Positions 1 to 7,584 of a stretch of 64,000 nt of DNA are shown piece after piece. Positions within the stretch are counted from its first letter, which is position 1; each line of letters begins with the position of its first letter. The notes beneath the pieces were generated by a model. It ran no database searches and had not been told where the DNA came from. It saw only the letters and a list, made by a program, of their open reading frames with translations. A program made the position numbers and the translations under genes. Where the stretch lies: assembly GCF_004362515.1 (NCBI RefSeq), contig NZ_SNXU01000001.1, positions 1,178,001 to 1,242,000 on the forward strand, given 5' to 3'. The DNA comes from Actinokineospora alba (GTDB taxonomy: Bacteria > Actinomycetota > Actinomycetes > Mycobacteriales > Pseudonocardiaceae).

Positions 1-71
1 TCAGGCTCCTGGCCGGGCGTGGGACGGTCGGCGCTGGACTGCTCGCCGCCGGTGGTGGGTTCGTCAGCCAT
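1..71 (-). CDS. nuoC: NADH-quinone oxidoreductase subunit C, N-terminal fragment
   Basis: Only the first 23 codons lie in the window; the gene runs off the left edge. The ATG at 69-71 begins MADEPTTGGEQSSADRPTPG, a polar Gly/Pro-rich segment typical of the disordered N-terminus of actinobacterial NuoC. It starts 4 bases after the nuoB stop, so translation is probably coupled. The product would be the 30-kDa peripheral-arm subunit of complex I. The call rests on position after nuoA-nuoB rather than on domain sequence, none of which is visible. Confidence 0.75.
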   Translation of the reverse strand, partial: MADEPTTGGEQSSADRPTPGQEP

Positions 72-75
72 GGCT

Positions 76-624
76 CTATTTCTTGCCGTACTTGATGGAG
101 GACGCGATCAGCTCGGTGCGCTCACCGCTGGCGGCGCGGATCGCGGCGCGGGTGGCGTTGATCGGCTCGTCCTGGATCTTGGCGTGCAGCTTGAGGATCG
201 CGTCGAGCAGCATCTCCGGGCGCGGCGGGCAGCCGGGCAGGTACATGTCGACCGGCACGATGTGGTCGACGCCCTGCACCACGGCGTAGTTGTTGAACAT
301 GCCGCCCGATGAGGCGCACACGCCCATCGCCAGCACCCAGCGCGGCTCGGCCATCTGGTCGTAGATCTGCCGCAGCACCGGGGCCATCTTGTTGGTGACC
401 CGGCCGGCGACGATCATCAGGTCGGCCTGGCGCGGGGAGGCGCGGAACGCCTCCATGCCGAAGCGGGCGATGTCGTAGCGCGGACCGCCGGTGGTCATCA
501 TCTCGATGGCACAGCAGGCCAGTCCGAACGTGGCAGGCCACAGCGAGTTCTTGCGTCCCCAGTTCACCAGCTTTTCCAGGCTGGCCAACATGATTCCGTT
601 GGGGAGCTTCTCTTCGATACCCAT
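76..624 (-). CDS. nuoB: NADH-quinone oxidoreductase subunit B
   Basis: A 182-residue complex I subunit that carries iron-sulfur cluster N2, the last electron carrier before menaquinone. The four expected cysteine ligands are visible: the adjacent pair C37-C38 in FGLACCAIEM, C103 in MGVCASSGGMF and C132 in YLPGCPPRPE. Length matches the family. It lies 21 bases downstream of nuoA and 4 bases upstream of nuoC in the usual nuoABC order. The protein sits at the membrane-matrix arm junction on the cytoplasmic side. Confidence 0.97.
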   Translation of the reverse strand: MGIEEKLPNGIMLASLEKLVNWGRKNSLWPATFGLACCAIEMMTTGGPRYDIARFGMEAFRASPRQADLMIVAGRVTNKMAPVLRQIYDQMAEPRWVLAMGVCASSGGMFNNYAVVQGVDHIVPVDMYLPGCPPRPEMLLDAILKLHAKIQDEPINATRAAIRAASGERTELIASSIKYGKK

Positions 625-645
625 GACGTCTGCCTCCTTCCCCCG

Positions 646-1050
646 TCAGTTCCAGTCGAGGCCGCCGCGACGCCAGACATAGGCGTACGCGAAGCCGACC
701 GTTGCGATGAACAAGAAGATCTCCACCAGGCCGAACAGGCCGAGGGCGTCCGCCGAGACCGCGAACGGGTAGAGGAACACCATTTCGATGTCGAACAGGA
801 TGAAGAGCATCGCCGTGAGGTAGTAGGCGACCGGCACGCGGCCACCGCCCGCGACCGGCTGCGGCGATGGCTCGATGCCGCACTCGTAGGCCTCGAACTT
901 CGCCCGGTTGTAGCGGCTCGGGCCCAGGAGCGGGCCGAGCAACGCCGAGAACACCGCGAAGCCCGCCGCCAGGACGAACATCACGACCAAGGGGAAGTAG
1001 ATCCCCAAGCCTGACGACACATCCGCTGACTGTGCTTGGAGCATCGACAC
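646..1050 (-). CDS. nuoA: NADH-quinone oxidoreductase subunit A
   Basis: A 134-residue hydrophobic subunit of complex I with three membrane segments (about 15-40, 74-95 and 102-124). The conserved acidic loop KFEAYECGIEPSPQ (about 51-64) precedes the second segment, and FDIEMVFLYP is the family signature in that helix. The start is taken as GTG at 1050 with a GGA-type ribosome binding site; an in-frame ATG at 1044 is the alternative. It is the first gene of the nuo operon and lies just downstream of two Rex-type operators. Confidence 0.96.
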   Translation of the reverse strand: MSMLQAQSADVSSGLGIYFPLVVMFVLAAGFAVFSALLGPLLGPSRYNRAKFEAYECGIEPSPQPVAGGGRVPVAYYLTAMLFILFDIEMVFLYPFAVSADALGLFGLVEIFLFIATVGFAYAYVWRRGGLDWN

Positions 1051-1115
1051 CGCCGCTGTCCTTTCCCGCCGCCTACGGCCGGAACCCTATGGGTCCTCGG
1101 TCACACCCGAGCTGG

Positions 1116-1129
1116 TTAGGATGACCTAA
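1116..1129. promoter_or_regulatory. Possible iron-regulator (DtxR/IdeR) half-box before nuoA
   Basis: TTAGGATGACCTAA is an interrupted palindrome that matches 12 of the last 14 positions of the classical IdeR/DtxR 19-bp box, but the outer arm is poor (about 14 of 19 overall). It lies about 65 bases upstream of nuoA, between the gene and the Rex operators. Complex I is iron-rich, so iron control is reasonable, but the site is imperfect and could be chance. Confidence 0.35.
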
Positions 1130-1146
1130 CTAATTCGGGCGTAGTT

Positions 1147-1162
1147 TGTGAAAACATTCACA
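1147..1162. promoter_or_regulatory. Rex operator, nuo promoter site 1
   Basis: TGTGAAAACATTCACA has both perfect half-sites of the Streptomyces Rex operator (TGTGAA, 4-base spacer, TTCACA). It lies about 100 bases upstream of nuoA. A rex gene is present in this window. Rex releases DNA when NADH rises, so this site should derepress complex I under reducing conditions. Nuo control by Rex is established in Streptomyces. Confidence 0.88.
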
Positions 1163-1178
1163 AGCCAAATCGCTCAGA

Positions 1179-1194
1179 TGTGAAGGGGTTCACA
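1179..1194. promoter_or_regulatory. Rex operator, nuo promoter site 2
   Basis: TGTGAAGGGGTTCACA is a second site with perfect TGTGAA/TTCACA half-sites. Its centre is 32 bases from that of site 1, about three helical turns, so two Rex dimers would sit on the same face of the DNA. Confidence 0.86.
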
Positions 1195-1236
1195 ACTTAT
1201 CGGCGCCAGTCTAGGACCTGGCTCACAACGCGAAAC

Positions 1237-1300
1237 GCGGCCCCCTCGACAACTCTCCGTGAACGAGTGATGTCCACAACAGAGCGTCCGAGAGGGCCGC
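1237..1300 (-). terminator. Possible terminator after menJ
   Basis: The 12-base arms at 1237-1248 (GCGGCCCCCTCG) and 1289-1300 (CGAGAGGGCCGC) pair with one mismatch across a loop of about 40 bases. The hairpin lies 40 bases beyond the menJ stop and before the nuo operators. There is no T-run, as is usual at this GC content. Confidence 0.45.
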
Positions 1301-1339
1301 GGCCTGCGCTAACACGCTGCTAGCGGATGCAATCAGTAG

Positions 1340-2641
1340 TTACTTGACGGTAGGAGCGAGTCGCGTGGCCGCGGTGATCACGCGGTCGAAAGCGTCGCCG
1401 TCCTTCTGGTCGTAAAGGCCCGCGAGAAGCTTCAGCACGAGTTTCATCAGCGTCTCGCGCGGCATGCCGTATTTGGTCGCGGTCCGCATGACGACCGGAT
1501 TTCCGATCAGCTTGGAGAAGACGTTGCCGAGCCGGTAGTAGCTGCCCAGCGACTGCCGCAGCGCCAGCGGGTACCCGGCGAGAGCGCGCTCGCGGGCCGG
1601 TCCCTCCCTGCGGGCCATCGCCTGGATGACGCACTCGGCGGCCAGCCGGGCCGACTCCATCGCGTAGCCGATGCCCTCGCCGTTGAACGGGTTGACCATG
1701 CCGCCGGCGTCGCCGACGAGCAGCAGGCCGTCGCGGTAGTGCGGGGTCCGGTTGAAGCCCATGGGCAGGCCCGCGCCGCCGATCTTGCCCAGCGCGTTGT
1801 GCTCGCGGAAGCCCCATTCCTCGGGGGTGCCGTCGAGCCAGGAGCGCATGAGCTTGCGGTAGTCGGTCTTGCCGTAGGCCTTCGACGTGGAGAGCATGCC
1901 GAGGCCGACGTTGACCGTGCCGTCGCCCATGCCGAAGATCCAGCCGTAGCCGGGGAGCAGGACGGGGTTGGCCGGGTCGGAGCGGTCCCACAGCTCCAGG
2001 TGCGACTCCAGGTAGTCGTCCTTGCTGCGGGGGCTGGCGTAGTAGCGGCGGACCGCGACACCCATGGGGCGGGCGTCGATCTTCTCCATGCCGACCGAGA
2101 GCGCGAGCCGCGCGGACACGCCGTCGCAGGCCAGGATGATCGGCGCGCGGTAAGTGACCGGAGTCTTGTCCGGGCCCGCCTTCGCGGTCACCCCGACGAT
2201 CCGGCCGGTGCGCTCGTCGGTGACCGCGCCGATGACGGTGGTCTGCTCGGCGAGCCGGGCGCCCGCGCGCTGGGCGGTGCGGGCGAGCATCTCGTCGAAG
2301 TCCTGCCGGGTGCGGACCACACCATAGGGCGGGAACGACGCCAGGTCCGGCCAGTCGAGCTCAAGGGTCACCCCACCACCGACGACGCGCAGGCCCTTGT
2401 TGTGCAGCCAGCCCGCTTCCTCGCGGGTGTCGATCCCCAGGTCGATGAGCTGCTTGACCCCGCGCGGAGTCAAACCGTCGCCACAGACCTTCTCGCGGGG
2501 GAAGGTGCTCTTCTCCAGGAGCAACACATCCAGACCCGCGCGCGCCAGGTAGGTCGCGGCGGTGGACCCGGCCGGGCCCGCACCCACCACGATGACCTCG
2601 GCGTCCTCGCCCGCCTTGCGGCGACTGATCGAAGTGCTCAT
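1340..2641 (-). CDS. menJ: Geranylgeranyl reductase family protein, likely menaquinone side-chain reductase MenJ
   Basis: A 433-residue FAD-dependent reductase. The N-terminal dinucleotide motif VVGAGPAG (18-25), the family Cys in EKVCGDGLTPRG (C53) and the second FAD motif LLVGDAGGMVNPFNGEGIGY (from about 307) are intact. Homologues saturate isoprene units; in mycobacteria MenJ (Rv0561c) reduces one unit of MK-9 and lies near menG and mgtA, as here. The ATG at 2641 is chosen because AAGGAG sits 6 bases upstream; a start at 2665 would lie inside a Rex-like operator. The enzyme probably acts at the inner face of the membrane. Archaeal-type lipid reduction is a less likely alternative. Confidence 0.85.
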   Translation of the reverse strand: MSTSISRRKAGEDAEVIVVGAGPAGSTAATYLARAGLDVLLLEKSTFPREKVCGDGLTPRGVKQLIDLGIDTREEAGWLHNKGLRVVGGGVTLELDWPDLASFPPYGVVRTRQDFDEMLARTAQRAGARLAEQTTVIGAVTDERTGRIVGVTAKAGPDKTPVTYRAPIILACDGVSARLALSVGMEKIDARPMGVAVRRYYASPRSKDDYLESHLELWDRSDPANPVLLPGYGWIFGMGDGTVNVGLGMLSTSKAYGKTDYRKLMRSWLDGTPEEWGFREHNALGKIGGAGLPMGFNRTPHYRDGLLLVGDAGGMVNPFNGEGIGYAMESARLAAECVIQAMARREGPARERALAGYPLALRQSLGSYYRLGNVFSKLIGNPVVMRTATKYGMPRETLMKLVLKLLAGLYDQKDGDAFDRVITAATRLAPTVK

Positions 2642-2650
2642 GACGCTCCT

Positions 2651-2666
2651 TGTGAAAGCCTTCACG
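2651..2666. promoter_or_regulatory. Rex-type operator over the menJ leader
   Basis: TGTGAAAGCCTTCACG matches the Rex operator half-sites at 11 of 12 positions (last base G instead of A). It begins 10 bases upstream of the menJ ATG and abuts the AAGGAG ribosome binding site, so bound Rex would block transcription start or early elongation. Confidence 0.68.
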
Positions 2667-2841
2667 TACTCACGCGAGTCTAGAGGGGCGAAACAGCCCG
2701 TCCGCCGTGTCCGATGTCTCGCGGCACGTCTAACACTCCTGGCGGCGCCAGCAACTGATCACCGGCGCGGTGAAATCACTCGGCTGCCGACGGTCCCCCG
2801 CGCCTAATCTGGGTGCGACGCCGATCACGTTCTGGGGAGCC

Positions 2842-3537
2842 ATGGCCGAGTCGCAGCCGCGCCGCTATCTGTCGGTCCGACCGCTGAGCAGGCGCGGTCT
2901 CGTCGCGTCAGTGCTGATCGCGGCTTCGGTGCTGTTGGCGATCGCGTCGGCGGTGGCGAACTGGAACGCCTATCTCGCCGTGGTCGACTACAAGCGTCAG
3001 GACGCGGAGTTCGAGGACGCGCTCGCCGCGCGTGATCTGACCATCGAGTACGGCATGACCTACTTCTTCGTGTCGGCCGCCGCCGCTGTCGCGTTCCTCT
3101 TGTGGCTCTATCGCGCCCGCGCGAACGCCGACTTGCTTTGTGACGCGCCTGCCCGGCACTCGCGGCCGTGGGTCGGCGGGTCGTGGTTCTGCCCGGTGGT
3201 GAACCTCTGGTTCCCGTACCAGGTCATGTCCGACGTGTGGAAGGCCAGCAGGCCCGACGTGCCGTGGCGGCTGGAGTCGCTCAGGCAGGTGCCGGGCAGC
3301 GCGCTGCTGCGGGTGTGGTGGGTGTGCTGGGTCGGCAGCTTCGTGGCGGGCCGGGTGTCCGCGCTGGTCAATGACCAGCTGGTTTCGCCGACGCTGGAGA
3401 AGTACTACCCGTTGGCTATCGCCAAGTCGGTGAGCGCGGTGCTGATGACCGTGGCGGGCGCGTTGATCATCGTGGTGATCGTCCGCATCAGCCGCTGGCA
3501 GGAGCAGAACCAGGACTTGGCCGTGGCTACGGCTTGA
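2842..3537 (+). CDS. DUF4328 membrane protein
   Basis: A 231-residue integral membrane protein with about four membrane segments (near 21-39, 73-90, 150-172 and 188-215). The DUF4328 signature is clear: WLYRARANADLL (about 88-99), then GGSWFCPVVNLWFPYQ and VWKAS. The function of the family is unknown; it is widespread in actinobacteria. The ATG at 2842 is preceded by GGGGAGCC. It is transcribed away from menJ, and its last 11 bases overlap the end of menG tail to tail. Confidence 0.85.
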   Translation: MAESQPRRYLSVRPLSRRGLVASVLIAASVLLAIASAVANWNAYLAVVDYKRQDAEFEDALAARDLTIEYGMTYFFVSAAAAVAFLLWLYRARANADLLCDAPARHSRPWVGGSWFCPVVNLWFPYQVMSDVWKASRPDVPWRLESLRQVPGSALLRVWWVCWVGSFVAGRVSALVNDQLVSPTLEKYYPLAIAKSVSAVLMTVAGALIIVVIVRISRWQEQNQDLAVATA

Positions 3538-4213
3538 CGGCCCGGTGCAGGGCGACGACGCCGAACGTCAGGTTCAGCCACTCGACCTCGCCCCAGCCCG
3601 CTTCGGCGATCATCTCCGCGACCGCGCGCTGGTCGTGCCAGTCGCGCATCGACTCGGCCAGGTAGGCGTAGGCCTCGGAGTTCGACGAGAACGGGCGGGT
3701 CACCAGCGGCAGGCCGCGCAGCACGGTGTTGTGGTAGAGCCAGCGCAGGACCTTGGCGGGCGGCTGGGAGACCTCGCAGATCACCAGTCGGCCGCCGGGC
3801 CTGGTCACCCGGGCCATCTCGCGCAGGGCGGAGACGGTGTCGTTCATGTTCCGCAGCCCGAAGGACACCGTCACGGCGTCGAAGGCGTCGTCGGTGAACG
3901 GCAGGTGGAAGGCGTCCGCGGCGACCTTGGGGACCGCGCGGGACTTGCCGCCGCGCAGCATCTCCTGGGAGAAGTCGGCGGCCACGCACCAGGCGCCGGT
4001 GCGGGCGTGCTCGATGGTCGAGACCGCGGTGCCCGCGGCCAGGTCGAGCACCTTCTCCCCCGGTCCCGCGTCGAGCACGCGGCGGGTCTGTTCGCGCCAT
4101 CGCCGATCGAAGCCGAGGGTCATCACCGAATTGGTGCGGTCATAACCCTTAGCGACCCCGTCGAACATCTCGGCGATGTCGTGCGGATCTTTGTCCAAAC
4201 CGGCGCGAGCCAT
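3527..4213 (-). CDS. menG: Demethylmenaquinone methyltransferase
   Basis: A 228-residue UbiE/MenG-family SAM methyltransferase that adds the ring methyl in the last step of menaquinone synthesis. SAM motif I reads VLDLAAGTA (55-63), followed by the acidic ADFSQEML region and the family segment SFGLRNMNDTVSALREM. The sequence MFDGVAKGYDRTN (16-28) is typical of the N-terminus. The ATG at 4213 lies 23 bases after the stop of the upstream glycosyltransferase, so three genes probably form one transcript. Confidence 0.95.
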   Translation of the reverse strand: MARAGLDKDPHDIAEMFDGVAKGYDRTNSVMTLGFDRRWREQTRRVLDAGPGEKVLDLAAGTAVSTIEHARTGAWCVAADFSQEMLRGGKSRAVPKVAADAFHLPFTDDAFDAVTVSFGLRNMNDTVSALREMARVTRPGGRLVICEVSQPPAKVLRWLYHNTVLRGLPLVTRPFSSNSEAYAYLAESMRDWHDQRAVAEMIAEAGWGEVEWLNLTFGVVALHRAVKP

Positions 4214-4236
4214 GAGCCGAACTGTACGAGAAGGCG

Positions 4237-5346
4237 TCAGTTCAGGCTCAGCGCGGTCAGCATTCCGCGCACCGACGTGGGCCAGTCGAACTGTTCGGCA
4301 CGCGCCCGCGCGGCGGCCCGGCGATCGGGCTCCGGTACGGAGAGCAATCCCTCGACCGCGCCCGCGAAAGCGGGGGCGTGGTCTGAGACCGCGGCGCCGC
4401 ATTCCGGGCGCACCAGCTCACCGAGCGCGGACGACTCGGACACGACCACCGGGGTGCCCGACGCGAGGGCTTCCAACGCGGCCAGGCCGAACGTCTCGTG
4501 CGGTCCGGGGGCGAGCGACACATCGGCGGTGGCCAGGAGCGCGGCGACGTCGGCGCGGTCGGAGACGAAACCCAGGAAGGTGACCGGCAGCCCGGTCGCG
4601 CGCCTGCGCAAAGCGGACATCCGAGGGCCGTCGCCCGCGACGACGAGCCGCACCCGGTGCCCGGAGCCGTGGAGTTCGGCGAGGGCGTCGACGCTGCGTT
4701 CGACGTGCTTCTCCGGGGAGAGCCTGCCGCAGTGCACGAGCAGCGCGTCGGCGCCCGCGGCCAGGGTCGCGCGTAGAGCGCCGTCGTGGCGGGTGGGGGC
4801 GAACGTGTTCAGGTCGACGCCGAGGGGGACGCGGCGGATGTTGTCCGCGCCGATGCGGTCGAACTCCCCGCGCGCGAACTCGGTCGTGCAGACCACGGTG
4901 TCGTAGGAGGCGGCCATCCGGCGGTTGGCGGCGTCCGCGCAGCGCCGGGCGACCGGGCCCGGCAGCAGGAACTGCTCCAGCAGCCGGTCGAGCCGCTCAT
5001 GGGAGATGACCACGCTGGGGACGCCGTGGTCGGCGGCCCACCGGCCCATGCCGCGCAGGGTGAGCCGATCGGAGACCTCGAGGCGGTCCGGGCGCAGCGA
5101 CGGCAGGAGCGTCTTCACCCGCAGCGGGTCGACGGCCCGGTAGCCGCCGGTGCCGGGGATGGCGGGCGCGGGCAGGGTGATCCGCCGGACCCCGGACGGC
5201 AGCCACTCGTCATCGCGGCGGCGGCCGGGGACGACGAGGGTGACCTCGTGCCCGGCGGCCACGTACCCCGCGCCCAGGTGATGCAGCGCGGTTCGAAGAC
5301 CGCCGGAGCGAGGCCCGTAGAAGTTGGCCAACTGGACGATGCGCAC
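4237..5346 (-). CDS. GT4-type glycosyltransferase, second of a pair
   Basis: A 369-residue GT-B glycosyltransferase. It opens with the acceptor-side motif VRIVQLANFYGPRSGGLRTA, has an HCGRLSPEKHVE donor-domain entry, and ends with the E-x7-E motif PHETFGLAALEALASG that binds the nucleotide-sugar. The GTG start shares one base with the stop of the upstream glycosyltransferase (TAGTG), so the two are translationally coupled. It is related to, but clearly different from, its neighbour. The substrate is not evident; a mannosyl transfer onto a lipid or lipoglycan acceptor is plausible from context. Confidence 0.8.
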   Translation of the reverse strand: MRIVQLANFYGPRSGGLRTALHHLGAGYVAAGHEVTLVVPGRRRDDEWLPSGVRRITLPAPAIPGTGGYRAVDPLRVKTLLPSLRPDRLEVSDRLTLRGMGRWAADHGVPSVVISHERLDRLLEQFLLPGPVARRCADAANRRMAASYDTVVCTTEFARGEFDRIGADNIRRVPLGVDLNTFAPTRHDGALRATLAAGADALLVHCGRLSPEKHVERSVDALAELHGSGHRVRLVVAGDGPRMSALRRRATGLPVTFLGFVSDRADVAALLATADVSLAPGPHETFGLAALEALASGTPVVVSESSALGELVRPECGAAVSDHAPAFAGAVEGLLSVPEPDRRAAARARAEQFDWPTSVRGMLTALSLN

Positions 5347-6488
5347 TAGGCGGCCTTGGACCGTCGCCTTCCAATGGCGACGTCGTCGTAGTGGCCGACC
5401 AGTTCCTCGCACACCGCGGTCCATGTCCGGCTGAGCACGTCGGCCCTCCCCGCGGCGCCCATCCGGCGGCGCAGCAGGGTGTCGGCGAGCCGCTCGACAG
5501 CCGCGCGCAGGTCGGGGCCGAAGCGGGCCGGGTCGAGGAGGAAACCCGTACGGCCGTGGTCGACCAGGTCGCGGGGGCCGCCCGCGTCCGGCGCGATCAC
5601 CGGCAGCCCGGAGGCCATCGCCTCCTGGACGGCCTGGCAGAACGTCTCGTGCGGCCCGGTGTGCACGAAGACGTCGAGGCTGGCGTAGGCCGCGGCGAGT
5701 TCGTGGCCGCCGCGGAAGCCGAGGAACGCCGCACCGGGCAGGCGGGCACGCAGGTTGTCCAGGTCGGGTCCGTCGCCGACCACGACGACCCGCACCCCGG
5801 GCAGGTCGTTGAGCACCGCCAGGTGTTGGACCTGCTTCTCCGGCGCGAGCCTGCCGACGTAGCCGACGAGCAGCTCGCCGTTGGGCGCGAGTTCCGCGCG
5901 CAGGGCGCGGTCGACGTGTTCGGCGGCGAAGCGCTTGGTGTCGACGCCGCGGCCCCACCGGTGGACGCGCGGGATGCCGTGGCTGGTCAGGTCGCGGACC
6001 GACGCGGTGGACGGCGCCAGGGTCCGGTCGGAGTTGGCGTGGATGCGGCGGATCCACCGCCAGGCGGCCCGTGAACCACGGCTGAGGCCATACGCGGCGG
6101 CGAACCCGGCGACGTCGGTCTGATAGACCGCCACGGTCGGCACGCCGAGTCGTCTGGCCGCCCAGAGGCCGCCCGCGCCGAGGACGAACGGCGAGGCGAG
6201 GTGGACGACGTCGGGGTCGAAATCGGCCAGGTCGGTGAGGATCTTCGGCGTCGGGACGCCGATGGGCAGGGACGTGATGACGGGCAGGTCGACCGCGGGC
6301 ACACGACTCACGTTCGCGTGCAGGTAGCGGTCGGGCCCGGCACCGGGCGCGATGACCATCGCCTGGTGCCCGCGCTGATGGAGGTGTTCCACGACCCGCA
6401 GCACGGAGTTGCTGACCCCGTTGACCTGCGGCAGGAAGCTCTCGGTGACGATGGCGACGCGCACACCAGCAACGTCGCACCCGGCCAT
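5346..6488 (-). CDS. GDP-mannose-type alpha-mannosyltransferase, MgtA-like
   Basis: A 380-residue GT4 glycosyltransferase. The N-terminus VRVAIVTESFLPQVNGVSNS, the donor-side VGYVGRLAPEKQ and the E-x7-E motif PHETFCQAVQEAMASG are intact. It resembles mycobacterial/corynebacterial MgtA (Rv0557), which mannosylates a glucuronosyl-diacylglycerol lipid and, as here, sits next to menG. The ATG at 6488 is annotated; the in-frame GTG at 6464 would give the more typical N-terminus. No strong ribosome binding site decides between them. The enzyme is cytoplasmic or membrane-associated. Confidence 0.8.
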   Translation of the reverse strand: MAGCDVAGVRVAIVTESFLPQVNGVSNSVLRVVEHLHQRGHQAMVIAPGAGPDRYLHANVSRVPAVDLPVITSLPIGVPTPKILTDLADFDPDVVHLASPFVLGAGGLWAARRLGVPTVAVYQTDVAGFAAAYGLSRGSRAAWRWIRRIHANSDRTLAPSTASVRDLTSHGIPRVHRWGRGVDTKRFAAEHVDRALRAELAPNGELLVGYVGRLAPEKQVQHLAVLNDLPGVRVVVVGDGPDLDNLRARLPGAAFLGFRGGHELAAAYASLDVFVHTGPHETFCQAVQEAMASGLPVIAPDAGGPRDLVDHGRTGFLLDPARFGPDLRAAVERLADTLLRRRMGAAGRADVLSRTWTAVCEELVGHYDDVAIGRRRSKAA

Positions 6489-6640
6489 TGCCCGCGAGGG
6501 GTCACCCGAATGACCGAGAGGCGAACTGCGCCGGAACTCCCTGTGAGTGGAGTGGGCGCGGCCAAGCTTGGCCTGGTCATCCGCCCGTTGTCATCTCAGC
6601 GTCGCACCACGGACACCCGGAGTGGTCACTCTAGGTTGGC

Positions 6641-7474
6641 ATGACGCTCTTGTCCTCTCGTCCCCGCAAGCCGGTCGAGCCCGGTCTGCTGTCCAGGGCC
6701 CTCGAGGTCGCTGGACGCCTCGCCAACGACGCGACCGATGTCATCACCGCGACAGCAGGACGCGGGGCCAGGCCCGGATTCGAGGACTCGCCCTTCGACT
6801 GGGTCACCGACACCGACCGCACCCTCGAACGCCACACCCGCCGCATCCTGACCGCCGAATTCCCGGGGATTCCGGTGGTGGGCCAGGAGTTCGGCGCGGA
6901 CGTCGGTTCGGAGGACGCCGAGTACCGCTGGGTCGTCGACCCGGTCGACGGCACCGCCAACTACGTCGCCGGGGTCCCCTGGTGCGCCTACAGCCTCGCG
7001 TTGGTGGACGCCGAGGGGCCGGTCGTCGGCGTGGTCGCCGACCCGTTCCGCGGCCAGATCTACGCCGCCGCGCGGGGACGCGGGGCCCGGGCCAACGGCA
7101 AGCGGGTCTCGCTGACCGACCGGACCTCCACGGCGGGCGCGATCGTGTGCACGGAGTTGACCCGCACCGGGCCGTGGCCCGGAATGGGCGGCTTCATCGA
7201 ACGGGCCGCGTCAGCCCGCGCCGGCGTCCGGGTGCTGGGCTCGGCGGCCTTGGCGATCGCCCAGGTAGCCCTGGGCCACGCGGCGGCGGCGGTCCTGCAC
7301 AGCTACCACGAGTGGGACGTCGCGGGCTCGGTCGCGCTGGCCCTGGAATCGGGGGCGGCGGTGCTGGACCGGCGTGGCGAGGACTTGGCGCTGCCGGTCG
7401 ACGGGCTGCTTGTGGCGGCGCCTGGGGTGGCCGACCAGGTGCTGTCGTGGTGGCAGGAGTCGGCCAACGCCTGA
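6641..7474 (+). CDS. Inositol monophosphatase family protein, possibly histidinol-phosphatase
   Basis: A 277-residue Mg2+-dependent sugar-phosphatase-type protein. The metal motif DPVDGTANYVAGVPWCAYSL (residues about 106-125) and the C-terminal motif EWDVAGSVALALESGA are present. The first metal motif reads VVGQEFG where many relatives have GEE, but the second Glu is retained. Members include inositol-1-phosphatase, HisN histidinol-phosphatase and CysQ; sequence alone does not decide. It is a single gene, transcribed divergently from the mannosyltransferase, and ends at a strong hairpin. Confidence 0.8.
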   Translation: MTLLSSRPRKPVEPGLLSRALEVAGRLANDATDVITATAGRGARPGFEDSPFDWVTDTDRTLERHTRRILTAEFPGIPVVGQEFGADVGSEDAEYRWVVDPVDGTANYVAGVPWCAYSLALVDAEGPVVGVVADPFRGQIYAAARGRGARANGKRVSLTDRTSTAGAIVCTELTRTGPWPGMGGFIERAASARAGVRVLGSAALAIAQVALGHAAAAVLHSYHEWDVAGSVALALESGAAVLDRRGEDLALPVDGLLVAAPGVADQVLSWWQESANA

Positions 7475-7547
7475 ACGGGTGACCGACTTTCGATTGAGTC
7501 CGGCTCCGTCTTTCGACTCGCTGATCCTGAACCTTCGACGGATGTCT

Positions 7548-7569
7548 CCCTGCCGTCGCGACGGCAGGG
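7548..7569. terminator. Bidirectional terminator hairpin
   Basis: A 22-base perfect palindrome, CCCTGCCGTCG followed by its complement CGACGGCAGGG. It lies between the convergent phosphatase gene and the siderophore permease gene, followed on the plus strand by TTAA. Position and symmetry suit termination from both sides. Confidence 0.75.
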
Positions 7570-7584
7570 TTAAGGCATGCCCAC

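Noticed and set aside
1116..1129. Definite IdeR binding site before nuoA
   Set aside because: One arm of the 19-bp box is poor; kept only as a possible site.
6641..7474. Firm assignment as hisN
   Set aside because: The inositol-phosphatase superfamily motifs are shared by several phosphatases and the neighbours are not histidine genes.
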